A stretch of DNA of 64,000 bases from Aquilaria yunnanensis (taxonomy: Eukaryota > Streptophyta > Magnoliopsida > Malvales > Thymelaeaceae). Positions 1 through 10,727 of this stretch are shown here, in pieces. The stretch covers positions 76,414,001 to 76,478,000 of the forward strand of contig CM077599.1 of the NCBI GenBank assembly GCA_039654915.1, written 5' to 3'. Every line of letters begins with the position of its first letter. Position 1 is the stretch's first letter. The notes beneath the pieces were generated by a model, which saw only the letters and a program-made list of their open reading frames with translations, was not told the DNA's origin and did no database searches. Made by a program: the position numbers and the translations under genes.

Positions 1-1748
1 CAAGCTCTGTCATTCTATCTTCTGATTTCAGTTTGAATTCTGGTAGCTTTTGTGGAAAACTGATGGGAGACTTAGTTGTTCCTGGTAAAAGCTTTGTTTT
101 ATAGACAGAAGATTGTGTGAGACCAAAATTCTGACGATCCATAGTATTCTTTATTCTATTCATTTGATTGCCAATGGATTGTAAATAAATATTAGTATAA
201 TTGTTTTATTCTATTAAGTTTTGGAGATCCTTAGTATTTACTGATCTTTTTCCCATTTCTACTTCATCTGTTTCTAGTGTTTTAAAAGGAACAGCAGCAG
301 TTTTTAAATATTTTCCTAATACTAAAGGTATATTAGGTGGGTGAGGTGCTATAATTTTTTTTTCCTTCTTTGGTTTGATAAGTAGACCAGGTTTCTTCTA
401 GGACATCTATTGTTAAATCATCATCTAAGAAAAGTGTGGGAATAAACCATTCAAAAAATTTTAAGTTTTGTTTATTTCTTATGATCCTTTTGTACCACAA
501 GTGTTTAATTTCTTTTCTTTCTTCTAGGGTATAAGTGTTAAAATACCATTTCCTTTTAATTTCATTTTTCTTGGACCAATAGTCTTTATTAAGACTTTTT
601 GGATCAAACTTAAAAGGTTCTTGCAAAACATTGAGCTGAAAATCTAAAAAACTTAGGTTTCGAGATCCTATTGAAGCAGACATAATTTCTTCTCCTTGGT
701 TACTTTTTCTATGGTAATTGGATCCATTTTATAAACAGGATGAGAAATTTGTTCTATAGGTTCTCTAACTCCTCCAATCAATTTTTCATTTTCAAATTCT
801 GGTATTTGTAAAGTTGATGCTCTTGAGGAAGAAGGTTTGTAGGATATTCTTGATGGAGTCTTTCTAGTATCTAGTTCTGAAAAATCAATTTTAGTAACTC
901 TTTCTTTGCTAAAATGAATTTCAACTTCTTCATTATCGCACTTAATTATCCTTTCTAATTCTTGTGGTTTCATAGTTCTAATGGGCTTATTATTTTGAAA
1001 AATCCATTTTTCTGGAAGCTTAACATCTTTCCATTTTATTAGCTTAGGGACCACAATATTTGATTTTTCTGTGTTTTCTTTTAATAGCAAAGTTTCTCCA
1101 CGTGTATCATATTCTAGGGCCTTAGGTTCTATTTGAGTTGTCATAACCTTATAATAGATCCTATAGACTAGAGCCAGATTCTGAGATCCTTTTAACATAT
1201 CAAAACCTGATGTCATAATGGTTGCCATTAAGGTTTTCATGATATAGGGATCTTTTAATCCGTAAAATTTGGATGGCAATTAAAGAATATGGGTCCATCA
1301 CATAAACTTGATTCTACAATTCCTAAAAGGGAATCAGAAAATTTATTATGCCTTTGATCTCTTAAAGCAATTATTACCGAGGTATTTAATCTATTTCGTG
1401 TTAATGGTTTTAACGCGATTTGAACTAAACCTACATGTAAATAATTTTAATTGTTTTCTAGATGATCTTTAATCATATATTTTGAAGACAATTCAAATTG
1501 ATGGTCATTTTCCATAATTGGTACAGTTTTTTCTACAGTTTTGATAGCATAAGTCATTCTGAAATCAAAATTACCTTTTTGGTAAACTTCCCATTTATCC
1601 ATTTTAGGTATATTCTAATTACCCAATTTTTCTCTATATCCCTAATTATTATTTCTTGAGAGTTCTTGACTTTTCTGTTCCCTGGAGTTTCTTCTTCTTC
1701 TTTTCTCTTTGTAGAGGATTTAACCAGACTCTTAAAGATTTTATCCAT
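1..1748 (-). pseudogene. Endogenous pararetrovirus fragment (Caulimoviridae-like movement protein region), decayed
   Basis: Reading on the minus strand, the pieces match the layout of a plant pararetrovirus (Caulimoviridae) movement protein. A charged N-terminal piece (1554-1748) is followed by the family core around 1280-1440, with the short signatures LHVGLVQIALKPLT and RDQRHNKFSDSLLG. A third piece (668-1279) contains YRIYYKVMTTQIEPKAL and an IVVPKLIKW-type stretch. A basic, aromatic-rich piece (333-683) follows, and a proline-containing stretch in another frame runs to the window edge. The copy is broken: there is an in-frame stop near 1447, a frame change near 1262-1280 and another near 333-350. 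The 668-1279 and 333-683 frames overlap by 16 bases, which could be native ORF overlap or a frameshift. It is an old integrated copy with no intact gene. The rest of the virus (protease, reverse transcriptase) would lie to the left of the window. A movement-protein-bearing retroelement is the alternative. Family assignment rests on recognised motifs, not on a search. Confidence 0.75.
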
Positions 1749-3464
1749 TAGTTATATCTGATTAATGTTAGTTTCTTTTCTTCAGCTATCTGTCAACGTT
1801 TTACACAATCTTACTAACCTTTTTTCAACTTATTAACGGGTCTTACAGTTGCTACGTGACTTGGGTGATAGTCTGGAAAGAAATTTAACAATAATCCTAT
1901 ATTACTAAGAGAGAAAAGGTTTTTAGAGTTAGGCCTTCTCTTCTTTTGAGTTAAGAATAGTAATAAACTTTATGGACCAGAATGTCAAAAACTTTGAAAT
2001 TTAAACCTTAGGGACTAAATTGAAAACTTTTAATTACTTTGAGGGCATGACTTACGAGTGCACCGGGCGCACATAAGAATTAGCCTTTTTTTTTAATCAT
2101 ATTTCAAAGTTTTAAGGATTCATTGTTAAAGGGATAGGCTTTCAGGGCTTAAAGTTAACATTCTACAATAATATGCTAATGTGGCTTTTTCCGTCTGAAT
2201 TAATAATTTTTGTCATAAAAAGGTCCCAAATGGAACATTTTAACCACGTTGAGGAGGCACAATGAACAAAATGAAGGTTGAGGTTAGAACTAGAACATAA
2301 TTAAAAAGTTGGGGGGTAACGCGTGCAATTTACCCTATGTTTTAATAGATGTTAATGGGAATTTTAAGTTTTTGAGGGGTCGGAGTAGGTTTTTGAAACA
2401 CTGATGATGAAACTGTAAGTTTCACCATACTTTGGGGAGGGGGGGTTATTGTAATTTTCCCTTAAATCAATAATGGCCTATCAAATAGAAGAAATCTCAA
2501 GCAAAACAATAATGTTAGGGTAGAGCATACCGCATCCTTGTCTTTCCCAGGCCTCATCTAGGGTCTCCCTCTCAGCGCTGATGGGTCAAAAACTCCGTTG
2601 TTCTGAGCTTCTCCACATGATTTGAAGGATCCTTTTCTATTGCGGTTTCCATCCCCGACTGTAAACTCATTTGACGTCAACTCAATTGGCCTCTTATTAT
2701 GGCATGAGCTTTTTGTCACAGGCTTTATGTCTTTGCTTTTAGTGGGCTTGATAGTATAATGAGATAAAGTCTATTTCAGTATCATTAATTTTCATACTAA
2801 ATCCAAACGTTTTCATCAGAAAATGCAATGGATGGAGTACTAATAATTGGTTTTGGTACCACTTGAGTGGTAAATGTAATTTTTTCCCCCTTTCTAAACA
2901 ACAGGCACATTTGCTTTAGAGGTTGTGAGGAAAAAAGAAGAAGAAGTAGTAGTTTGGCTATAGGTATACCTCCCAAACTTGCTATCATTTTTCTACATCA
3001 ATCTTGTCATATATAAAGATGATGATAATTCTTTTATCATATAAACTTTCTACATTAGCCAGATTTTTAATAGCTAATAAATGGCACTTACTAAAAAATA
3101 CTAGTACTTGTAGCATATTGAAACGAATAAACTAATGTGCCATATATGCAGGAAGGCAACAAAATTTACAGAACTTCAAGAAAAAAGTTATATATTTATA
3201 AGCCAATAATTTTGCATCTATAATTTAAGCTAAGCAATAATCGAAGGCTAACTAACTATACACAAATCCCAAACCCCACAATAGGACGGATAAAATTGGA
3301 AGGCCCTTATGAGCCAGAAGCTTAATATAGAAAATACAACGACATAAAACAAATTAATTAGTGGACTGAAAATAACTTCAAAAATATTCTATTTCCATCG
3401 CCTCACCAAACCATAAATTACCAAACCCACCATTGGTTTTACCTGCTGATCACATGCACATGCA
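1749..3464. other. Intergenic stretch, no gene recognised
   Basis: About 1.7 kb of AT-rich sequence between the viral fragment and the PMEI gene. I see no tRNA-type primer-binding site or LTR boundary that would mark the viral 5' end. One minus-strand stretch (about 2569-2760) stays open for roughly 60 codons and is richer in GC and charged residues than its surroundings. I cannot assign it (see findings). The last 300 bases before the PMEI start contain a TATA-like run near 3190, which is too far upstream to call the promoter with confidence. Confidence 0.4.
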
Positions 3465-3914
3465 ATGGACGTCGTCAAAAGTTACACTTTAGCCTTCTTG
3501 GTAACAACATTAGGTTTCATCATCTTGTCCCCAGATGCAGCTGCGAGGAACGTTTTCCCCAGACTCGACGTGTGCTCCCCTACGCCTCACCCGAAGCTTT
3601 GTCGATCCATCGTACAAGACCGGTCAGATCCGAAAACCGCAACCCTGGACACGATCAACAGGTTGATCAAAGAGACCAAAGAGGCAGAAGACAACCCTCT
3701 CATCGCAGAGTGCGACGAGCTGTTCCAACGTGCTGTGGAGGACCTCAATTTGTCTCTAGAGTGCGTCAGAGTGAACGATGAAGGGAACCTCCTGATCAAT
3801 CTCCACCATGTGGTCGACTATTTCTCTGCCTGTAAAGATCCTTTCACTGTGAAGCTGAGGTTAAACCCCATGGCTAACAATTGCGTTACTCTGGCTGAGA
3901 ATATAGATTTTTAA
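3465..3914 (+). CDS. PMEI/invertase-inhibitor domain protein (secreted)
   Basis: A single-exon gene of 149 codons. Residues 1-27 look like a signal peptide: a hydrophobic core (LAFLVTTLGFIIL) ending at an AAA cleavage site. The mature part has the cysteine pattern of plant invertase/pectin methylesterase inhibitors. C37 and C46 flank the TPHPKLC hairpin. C83 (AECDELFQRAVEDL) would pair with C123 (DYFSACKDPF). C100 and C140 are extra cysteines. Known members are apoplastic or vacuolar four-helix-bundle proteins that inhibit pectin methylesterase or acid invertase. The sequence does not show which enzyme this one inhibits. It is shorter than the usual 170-200 residues; the middle helical segment and the C-terminal helix both look trimmed. 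It may therefore be a divergent or partly decayed member, although the frame is fully open. The first ATG is the only sensible start because the signal peptide follows it directly. It stands alone, with transposon debris on both sides. Confidence 0.8.
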   Translation: MDVVKSYTLAFLVTTLGFIILSPDAAARNVFPRLDVCSPTPHPKLCRSIVQDRSDPKTATLDTINRLIKETKEAEDNPLIAECDELFQRAVEDLNLSLECVRVNDEGNLLINLHHVVDYFSACKDPFTVKLRLNPMANNCVTLAENIDF

Positions 3915-5275
3915 ACTTTGGTTCCAGTGTTATAGTTGTGAGACACGAATGGGATTTGGGTTTGGCTGCTATGACGAACATGTGTGTGATCTGGGGATCA
4001 TAGTAATTTAATTATTAGGTTAGCATGAGATTAAGACGTAGCTACATAGTTATTAGGCATTAAGGATTTGGATTCTCTTTTTAACCTTTTGATTTAAATG
4101 TTTAAGTTTTGAACCAGCTCATTTTAACTTAAATCAATTTAATCTAAAATAATTTATTTTTTGTTTTATATCTTTTGTACTTGGAACAAAATTTGCTTGA
4201 ATGTCAATAGGTGTAGTGATCCATTAATGAAAGTAAAATTTTGATAATGTTATTAAATTTTTATGAATTTTTTCTTTTTATAGGCATAGTAAAAATTTGA
4301 TGATGCTATTTAAATTTTTATAAATTTTTTCTTTTTATAGGCATTTAGAAAGAAAAAAAATTATAAAAATTTAATAAATTATAAAAGTATTGACTTCCAG
4401 ATAAAATGTTCACCTTTAGATGGACTTAATTCACGGCCAACAAAGGGGATTGCCTACAGTAGATTTTTTTCCCAAGCAGTTGACACATCTCCTCCTGTCC
4501 CAGACCCAAGTCCATTTATTCCCCTGCCCGACTCCCCATGCCCTGTACCATGCTCTCTTTATTTTTAGACAATCTAAAAAACCTAGAGAACATGTTTCAA
4601 AGCATTCAGTTCTAACTCATATATATATCCTTCCAAAACCTAATTTTATCACCCATACCCAAGTTCATGTGAAATGAATTAAGAAATGGGACACCAATCT
4701 TAATTATTGACATCCATCCCCACCTTAACTATAGCCCCCCCTTAATTGGTCCCCCACATTACCAGATCATTTTAAATCCACCTTATTTCTCATGATACCA
4801 CATTATCCCCATACCAACTCACTATAATTTTCATTCATAAAGCTTTTTCTTGATAAAAAAAAAAAAAGATCTCCACCAATATTTCCCTTGAAGAGCAAGG
4901 TATTTGACTTTTAACCTACCCATACACAATCCCGGGCCTCCTTTGATGCCAAAATACTGCTTTTACATTACTAGGCTATATTTCTATTGGCCCTTTGCCC
5001 ACCCCAAAAGAAAGATGATAGAACACTCACCGGGTGCATAACATCGAGAACATTTATATATAAAGGCATGCTTGAAAGCATAAGGTTAGCTTCCCGCTAA
5101 TTGGCAATATTTTTTACTTCCAAGAGTTCAGTCTTGCTTTGCATCTATCTAATACACGTTTCCACGATTCCTTTCTTCTCATGTTTATTTCAACCTGCAG
5201 GCCCAAATATTTACATGGGATTTTTTTTCAGCTTTACATTTTACCAGTCTAGCGAAACGTTTCACTTCCTCATAG
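3915..5275. other. Intergenic region downstream of the PMEI gene
   Basis: Holds the 3' flank of the PMEI gene and a truncated MITE (4120-4393, listed separately). From about 4400 to 5275 the DNA is ordinary AT-rich spacer in which I recognise no gene. Short open stretches on the plus strand here have no family features. Confidence 0.4.
4120..4393. mobile_element. Truncated foldback MITE, same family as the copy at 28030-28404
   Basis: It begins CATTTTAACTTAAATCAA and runs through ATCTTTTGTACTTGGAAC and GTGATCCATTAATGAAAG. These blocks match in order the arm of the foldback element inside GWD1 intron 12. The left arm and centre are present. The right arm is cut after about 50 bases, near 4393. 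The centre holds two tandem copies of a roughly 65-70 bp block ending in TTTTTATAGGCAT. There is no coding capacity. Confidence 0.6.
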
Positions 5276-5636
5276 TTAACTAACTCCATCTCCATATAGT
5301 CTACTTGTAGACATATTAATTTTCAAACCTGAAACCAATTGGAAGCACCTCAAGATTCTCTTCAGATTAAGTATATTCCTATGACACCATTCTCCGAAAA
5401 GTAGAGGGTTGTCCACATATTGAATGTGAGAAATCAAAACCTTGTCCGACGACTCCTGCCCCAGGTTGATGCCATGAAACAATTTTTCTCCTTTGCTTTC
5501 AGAACCAATGCATTCAAAGCCTCCATCTCCTTTAATAAAAGTTGATTGAGTTTCTCTAATCAAATTCAAGATAACTCTTGTCAATTTCTCTGCAAGAATT
5601 TTAGTGATGATTTTATATTGGTAACCTACAAAACTA

Positions 5637-5694
5637 ATTGGCTAATATTCTTAGGGTTGTAAATGATTGGCTAATATTCTTAGGGTTGTAAATG
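5637..5694. repeat. 29-bp tandem duplication at the edge of a TIR element
   Basis: The 29-base unit at 5637-5665 is repeated exactly at 5666-5694. It spans the junction between LINE coding sequence (ATTGGCTAATATTCTTA) and the terminal inverted repeat GGGTTGTAAATG. The element therefore appears to have two nested left ends. Confidence 0.9.
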
Positions 5695-6255
5695 AATAAA
5701 ATATTTGGTGAATTATTTATGAATCATTCAATAAGAGTTTGTTTATGTTCATTATTTTCTTAAATAAATAAATATGAACAGAGTTTTATATTTGTTTAAG
5801 TTAAATAAATGAACACGAACAAAGTGTTGCTCATTTGTTTATGTCTACAAACAATTCAATTGATGTCCGTTTATGTTAGTTCATTATTTATCCATTTGTT
5901 TGTTGGTTTGTTCATTGATTTACTCATTTATTTATTTTTCATAAGTTCATTTTTTCCTAATATATATTTGCTTTTTTTTCATTCGTTTGTTCATTTGTAT
6001 TTGATTATTTGTTCATTAACGCATTTATTGATATGGTTCACGAACATGCATTTGTTTAATGGTGTTCATAAATGTATTTGTTTGGTATACGACAATGTTA
6101 TTGTTAATGAATAAACACAAACACATTCATTTATATTCGAATAAACATGAACAAAGAAAATGTTTTTATTTATTGTTTGTGTTCATGATCATTTAAAGTT
6201 GAATGAACGAACACAAATTGAGTTCTCTCATGTTCGTTTTGTCCATTTACAACTC
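5654..6255. mobile_element. Short non-autonomous TIR transposon inserted in the dead LINE
   Basis: The left end GGGTTGTAAATG (5654 or, after the duplication, 5683) mirrors the right end CATTTACAACTC (6244-6255) at 11 of 12 bases. The interior is very AT-rich and full of TGTTCATTTGTTTAT-like words in both orientations, as in hAT-like plant MITEs. On both sides the LINE reading frame resumes (LIPMTS to the right, PISFVGYQYK to the left), which defines this as an insertion. AATATT occurs next to both ends, but I cannot settle an exact target duplication. No coding capacity. Confidence 0.65.
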
Positions 6256-7680
6256 AAAATATTGTTTGAGGTCATTGGAATGAGTGTCACGAAGGTGTGG
6301 TTGCAATATTTCTCAATTCTCTCGTTTCTCAATATCAGCCACAAATTTGTAAACTTCATTCTTGATTGTATCCTATTTCTGTTTAATGAATTGAATGTTA
6401 AACCATCCCCTGGAGCTTTCCGTCCCTGCAATTCCAACCAGCCATTTTGATCTCTTCCTCTGTAATTGGTAATCTGAGGGATTTACTCATCCGAACTTTC
6501 TATTTATGGAACTTGCAATTGTTGAATCTTAGCCTCAGCCGAAAGTCTTTCTAAAATCTTTTCTTGAAAAGGCTAAGCACCTTTTGTTTCACCCTTGCGT
6601 GTTCTTCTTTCCATACACCGTTGATTCTGACTGTGAAAATGGCATTCTTTCTAGACCTCTCCTTCATCACTACATGGAAAATTTTTCATCACCTTTTTCC
6701 CCCCCAACAATTCCTTGGCTTTCTTTCTATTTCAAGACACTTTCTTTGTAAGAAGAATATTTCTAGAATTTCTTAATACAATTCTTCCCCTGAAACACAT
6801 TCGGATTTAGATAACTCTTTTTGTTCTGCCAACAAATTCCTTCTCTTTTCACTTCTACCATGTTTAAACTTCTTACTCCAAGCTTTCAGATGTTTAAACT
6901 TCTCATTTGGTACAAATCCTGGTCTTCCTACAAATAATACAACTCTCCCACTCTCTTTCGATTAGTTCTTTAAAATCAACATGTTCCATATCCACATTTA
7001 TGTGATTTCACAAGCAGAGCAGAGGGCAATGAAATCAACGTGTTACATCTATACAATGGAAGATTTTTTGTCCCATAGACATAAAAGATACCCTAATAAG
7101 CCCATGGAGGATTTTTGTACAAAGTCCTAATCTATAGAACCAAAAAAGTTTTTTTAACACATTTAATTGAAATATCTTATCTTTTAGTTTCCTGCAGCAT
7201 TACAAAATCAGTTTTCTAATTTCTAATCATATCGTATATGGCCCTCCACTGCACGCCTTTACCCAAAGTTCTAATATTCAAACTTAAAAGTCTCATCAGA
7301 ACTGTTCAACACCATACCCATGTCTAAACCGTAAACCATGTTGTAATCACGCTAGGAGTTACCTACTCGACTTTTCATCTTCTTCAGATACTTAATTATA
7401 TTATCTTTCTTCGCATAAACTCCAACCCAAGCTCCTCACCCAGTTTCAGCATTTCCACTGCCTCTCTCGTTCCCTCGTCCTTTAAAGAGCTAACGGATTC
7501 TCCACTTCTTCGTAGAACTTTTCTTACTGTATTGTTGATATTGAATGGGAAATCGAACCTCCACCAACTTTGATATTATTGACAAAATCCCCATAACAGT
7601 TTGAAGCTTCATCCATTTCTATGTTCTGCAACAGTTCTTTTCCTTTCGCCCGTTGTTATGGACTAGACCTTTGATAATTC

Positions 7681-7841
7681 TCATTTTCGGCCATACAAGC
7701 CCAATTAGAGTTCCTCATAATTGTTTATATCTCGAGTTTATTTGCATTCAGGTCAATATCAAATCGAGTTTGATTTAATTTGGTCTCTACTTACCTTAGA
7801 TCGGGTTTTAGTTTATATTTGGGTTAATCCAATGGGTTGAC
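7681..7841. other. Spacer left of the LTR element
   Basis: Sequence with GGGTT-rich words (TCGGGTTTTAG, GGGTTAATCC). The same style resumes right of the LTR element (12424 onward, TCGGGTTAAAGAGG), so the retrotransposon probably landed inside an older repeat of this kind. The final five bases, TTGAC (7837-7841), are the left copy of the target duplication. Confidence 0.4.
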
Positions 7842-9464
7842 TGGTTGATCGTCAAAACCGCAAAAAATAATTTTGATATCATTAATAACTTATAATAAAT
7901 AAATTTGTAGTATAGTAGTGGAAACCAAGTCGAGTCCCAAGAGAAATTCTTTATCTAAAAGCTTCCTGACAGAAAACTGAAATAAAAGATATTGGGGGGG
8001 GGGGGGGGGGAGTGGGATTGTTTGCAATAAAAAAAAGAGATAAAATAAAAAAATGATTGGAGAACAAAATTAAGAAATCTATCACGTAAGAAACCAACAA
8101 AACAATCAAGAATTCAAACCTTGGTATCAATCAACATCCACCACCGAATTTCTACAACTAATCATCGATGCATAGATAGATCAATTAAAACTTTGAATAT
8201 TCATTGTTGGAGTTATCTTCCTACCTCTCCTTAGTCATAGTTAATCAGAAAATAAGTGATCTAATTAACCCTAACTGCTAAACAACCTACGATAAGCGCT
8301 TTGATTTAATTTAATAATTGCATTAAAAATTAGAGAGATCGATGAAACTAAATAATACAAACACAAGCGGTTGCATTTAATTTATTTAAATGTTCTCTCT
8401 AAGACCTAATGATTTTTGACAAGATAAATTACTAAGCCTCAATTGCTTCACAGATTAGAGAAATCAAACAATTACGGATTTGATTTTTAACTCAGTAGTA
8501 GATTGAATTCGAATAACAACTAGTAGGCCTCCTAGCATATAAATGAAACAATCATAAAATTAATCATAGAAGAACATTCAATTTTTAAAATATTAATTGA
8601 TGAATAAAAATAACTTTGATCTTACAATGCTGAAGAATTCGAGGTTTCAGTCTCCTTCAACCAAAAATAAAAACCAATAAAAAGAAAAAAAAACAAATAA
8701 GAAAAGAGCACAAAAAAAGTTGGGGAATGAGAGAAGGACAGCCCCTACGAGAGTATCCCCAAAAAAAAAATTGTGCCCAGCTAGTTTAAATACCTAAACT
8801 AGTGAGCTAAACTCATAAAAACTCCCTAAATTTTCTCTATTGTTACAAAACTACCCCAAACAAATAAAAAAATTTAAAATAACTAGAAGGTTTCAAAGTT
8901 TATCAGTCAAGCAATGCTCCAGAACAGTAGCAGCAATTTTAAGCTAAGATTCGACCTTGATTTAGTCACTATTTCTCAAAATGCAAAGCATGAAAGTTGT
9001 AGAGCTCTTTCTTATATTTGAAATGACACCTGAATCGCATAAAATGGACATTTACAGCCAAAGATATGCCCAAAATACCACAACTGCTTTTGAACCAGCG
9101 GTGACTCGCAAATCGCGATTTTGAAACTGAATTTGATCCACTTAACTTGAAAACTGAGTTCCATGGTCTGAATTTGATTTATAGCTCCCGATGTTATCTT
9201 TCCAATGAATCAAGAATTACTTAATTCTGATCTCTGTGGCTCAAGATATGAGTTTTCTACCGGAACATCACCAATCTGTCAAAATTTTGAAAGAACACAA
9301 CCAAATTAAAACTTGTAAAATGGCAAACTAAATCCACTCTTAATCAATTGAGTCCAGATATGCTATAAGCTAGAAAACATACTTAAAATATATCTTTAAG
9401 GTTCAAAACATATTAAAACATACTAAATATGAGAGAAATAAATATAATAAATATAAGCTTATCA
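7842..9464 (-). repeat. 3' LTR of the 7842-12418 element
   Basis: Pairs with 10728-12418 along its whole length. It contains a 17-base G run (7994-8010) where the other copy has only six G, and a TATTTAAA box on the minus strand near 8786 (TTTAAATA on the plus strand), which could be the LTR TATA element. Ends with ATAAGCTTATCA. Confidence 0.9.
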
Positions 9465-10727
9465 AATTCTTCCATGCCTAGCTTTTGCTTGTCCCCGGGC
9501 AAAACTAAAAATAGAAACATACTTTTAAGCTAAACCGAGTAAGATAATTTCACATCCAAGGGTCTTGAAAAACTTAAAAAGAGGAATTAAGTACGCAATC
9601 TACTCGGCAAAAACAACTCAAAACTAAATAAGTTCTTGAAAACAATTTCTTTTCAAGCTAACAACAATCACCATTGAAAATCTGAGAAAAACATCAAACT
9701 TTTATATGAAGTAAAGAGAACAAACTAGGTAGATAAGAACTCAAAAAAGCACAACCGGTCTTACCACAAACCCATAAAAAATAAGAAATTAGTTGAGAAT
9801 TTTTTTTTTAACTTGATATATTTTTTTTCATTTTGTCTTTTTCTTGTGTTCCGCCATTTAGCGAGTATATAATAGAGGCTCTACCATACCTAAGCTATTA
9901 ACTCGACACAACTCCAATGTGGTCTGTGACTATAATCATATTTCTAGTACCCTTTCGAGTAGTGAGCAACTCTTGCCTTATAAGGAGACCTCAACCTACT
10001 TCAATACCCAAAACAGCAGAGTAGCAAATTTTTTTCTATCAGAATGCAACAATCCAAACAACAATTTTTTTTCTCTCAAGTGATTCAAATCATCCATCAA
10101 CCGAACAAACCATATATTCAACTTAATAAGCTCATAATCTCACAAGGTTTAAATCAATGTACTAAGTACACAAATTTAATGAAAAAAATCAACTTCTTAA
10201 GATAACCATTAACTAACTTGATCAAAAATTACAAAAATAATTTAAAAATAAAATTTGAGAGTTACATAAATACTAATAAATTACTAACTCAACACTCAAG
10301 CTAAGCATTCAAGAACCAAAAAGGTTAAATCATCTAACAATTCAGATCGATGCTCAAAAGTATGACTAAAAAAAAATTAGTTCAAAAATTTTGAAAACCA
10401 AGAAAATTAGGACTCAAGCTACCCACTCCCCAATACTTAAATCAATCATTGTCCTCAATATTTATAATAAAAACATGGATGAAGAAAAGAAAAGGTACTG
10501 CCCTAAAGATTGTTTTCGTGGTGACTTATGGCCCGGAACTAGACTTTAGCTTGCTGCCTCTATGTTTCTCTTCTCTTCTAGTCTAAAAAAATAGTGCTGA
10601 CCAAGAAAACTAATTATGAGAATAAAAAAAACATAAAAAAATTAAAACCAGAGAAAAAAAAAAAGAAGAAAATAAATAAGAAATTTTAATAGAAGAAGAA
10701 ATTCCCCCGGCAATGGCGTCAAATTTT
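9465..10727 (-). other. Interior of the non-autonomous LTR element, no ORF
   Basis: 1263 bases with stops in all frames. Only the ends are recognisable: the pre-polypurine block near 9465-9500 and the primer-binding site near 10705-10721. The middle is A-rich on the plus strand and shows no gag, protease or RT trace. Confidence 0.7.

Larger units (their letters stand above)
5276..7680 (-). pseudogene. Decayed LINE (L1-type non-LTR retrotransposon), ORF2 remnant
   Basis: Minus-strand translation gives LINE ORF2 in order, with many stops and frame changes. Around 7330-7140 is the start of the endonuclease domain (MRLLSLNIRTLG, then KTDFVMLQETK). About 6900-6560 carries a linker with LLAEQKELSKSE. 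Around 6440-6250 is the pre-RT block RKAPGDG..F and FVTLIPMTS. Across 5660-5276 is the RT core, with ISFVGYQYKIITKILAEKL and FIKG, then HIQYVDN in place of the catalytic F-A-D-D motif. The stretch at 7440-7680 is compatible with linker sequence. Both the missing catalytic aspartate and the stops show the element is dead. The RT part is split by a TIR element at about 5654-6255. Everything after the RT catalytic block (zinc knuckle, RNase H) is missing at the 5276 side. Confidence 0.8.

Noticed and set aside
5809..6114. 101-codon hydrophobic plus-strand frame
   Set aside because: Lies wholly inside the AT-rich TIR element; its Leu/Phe/Ile content follows from T-rich DNA.
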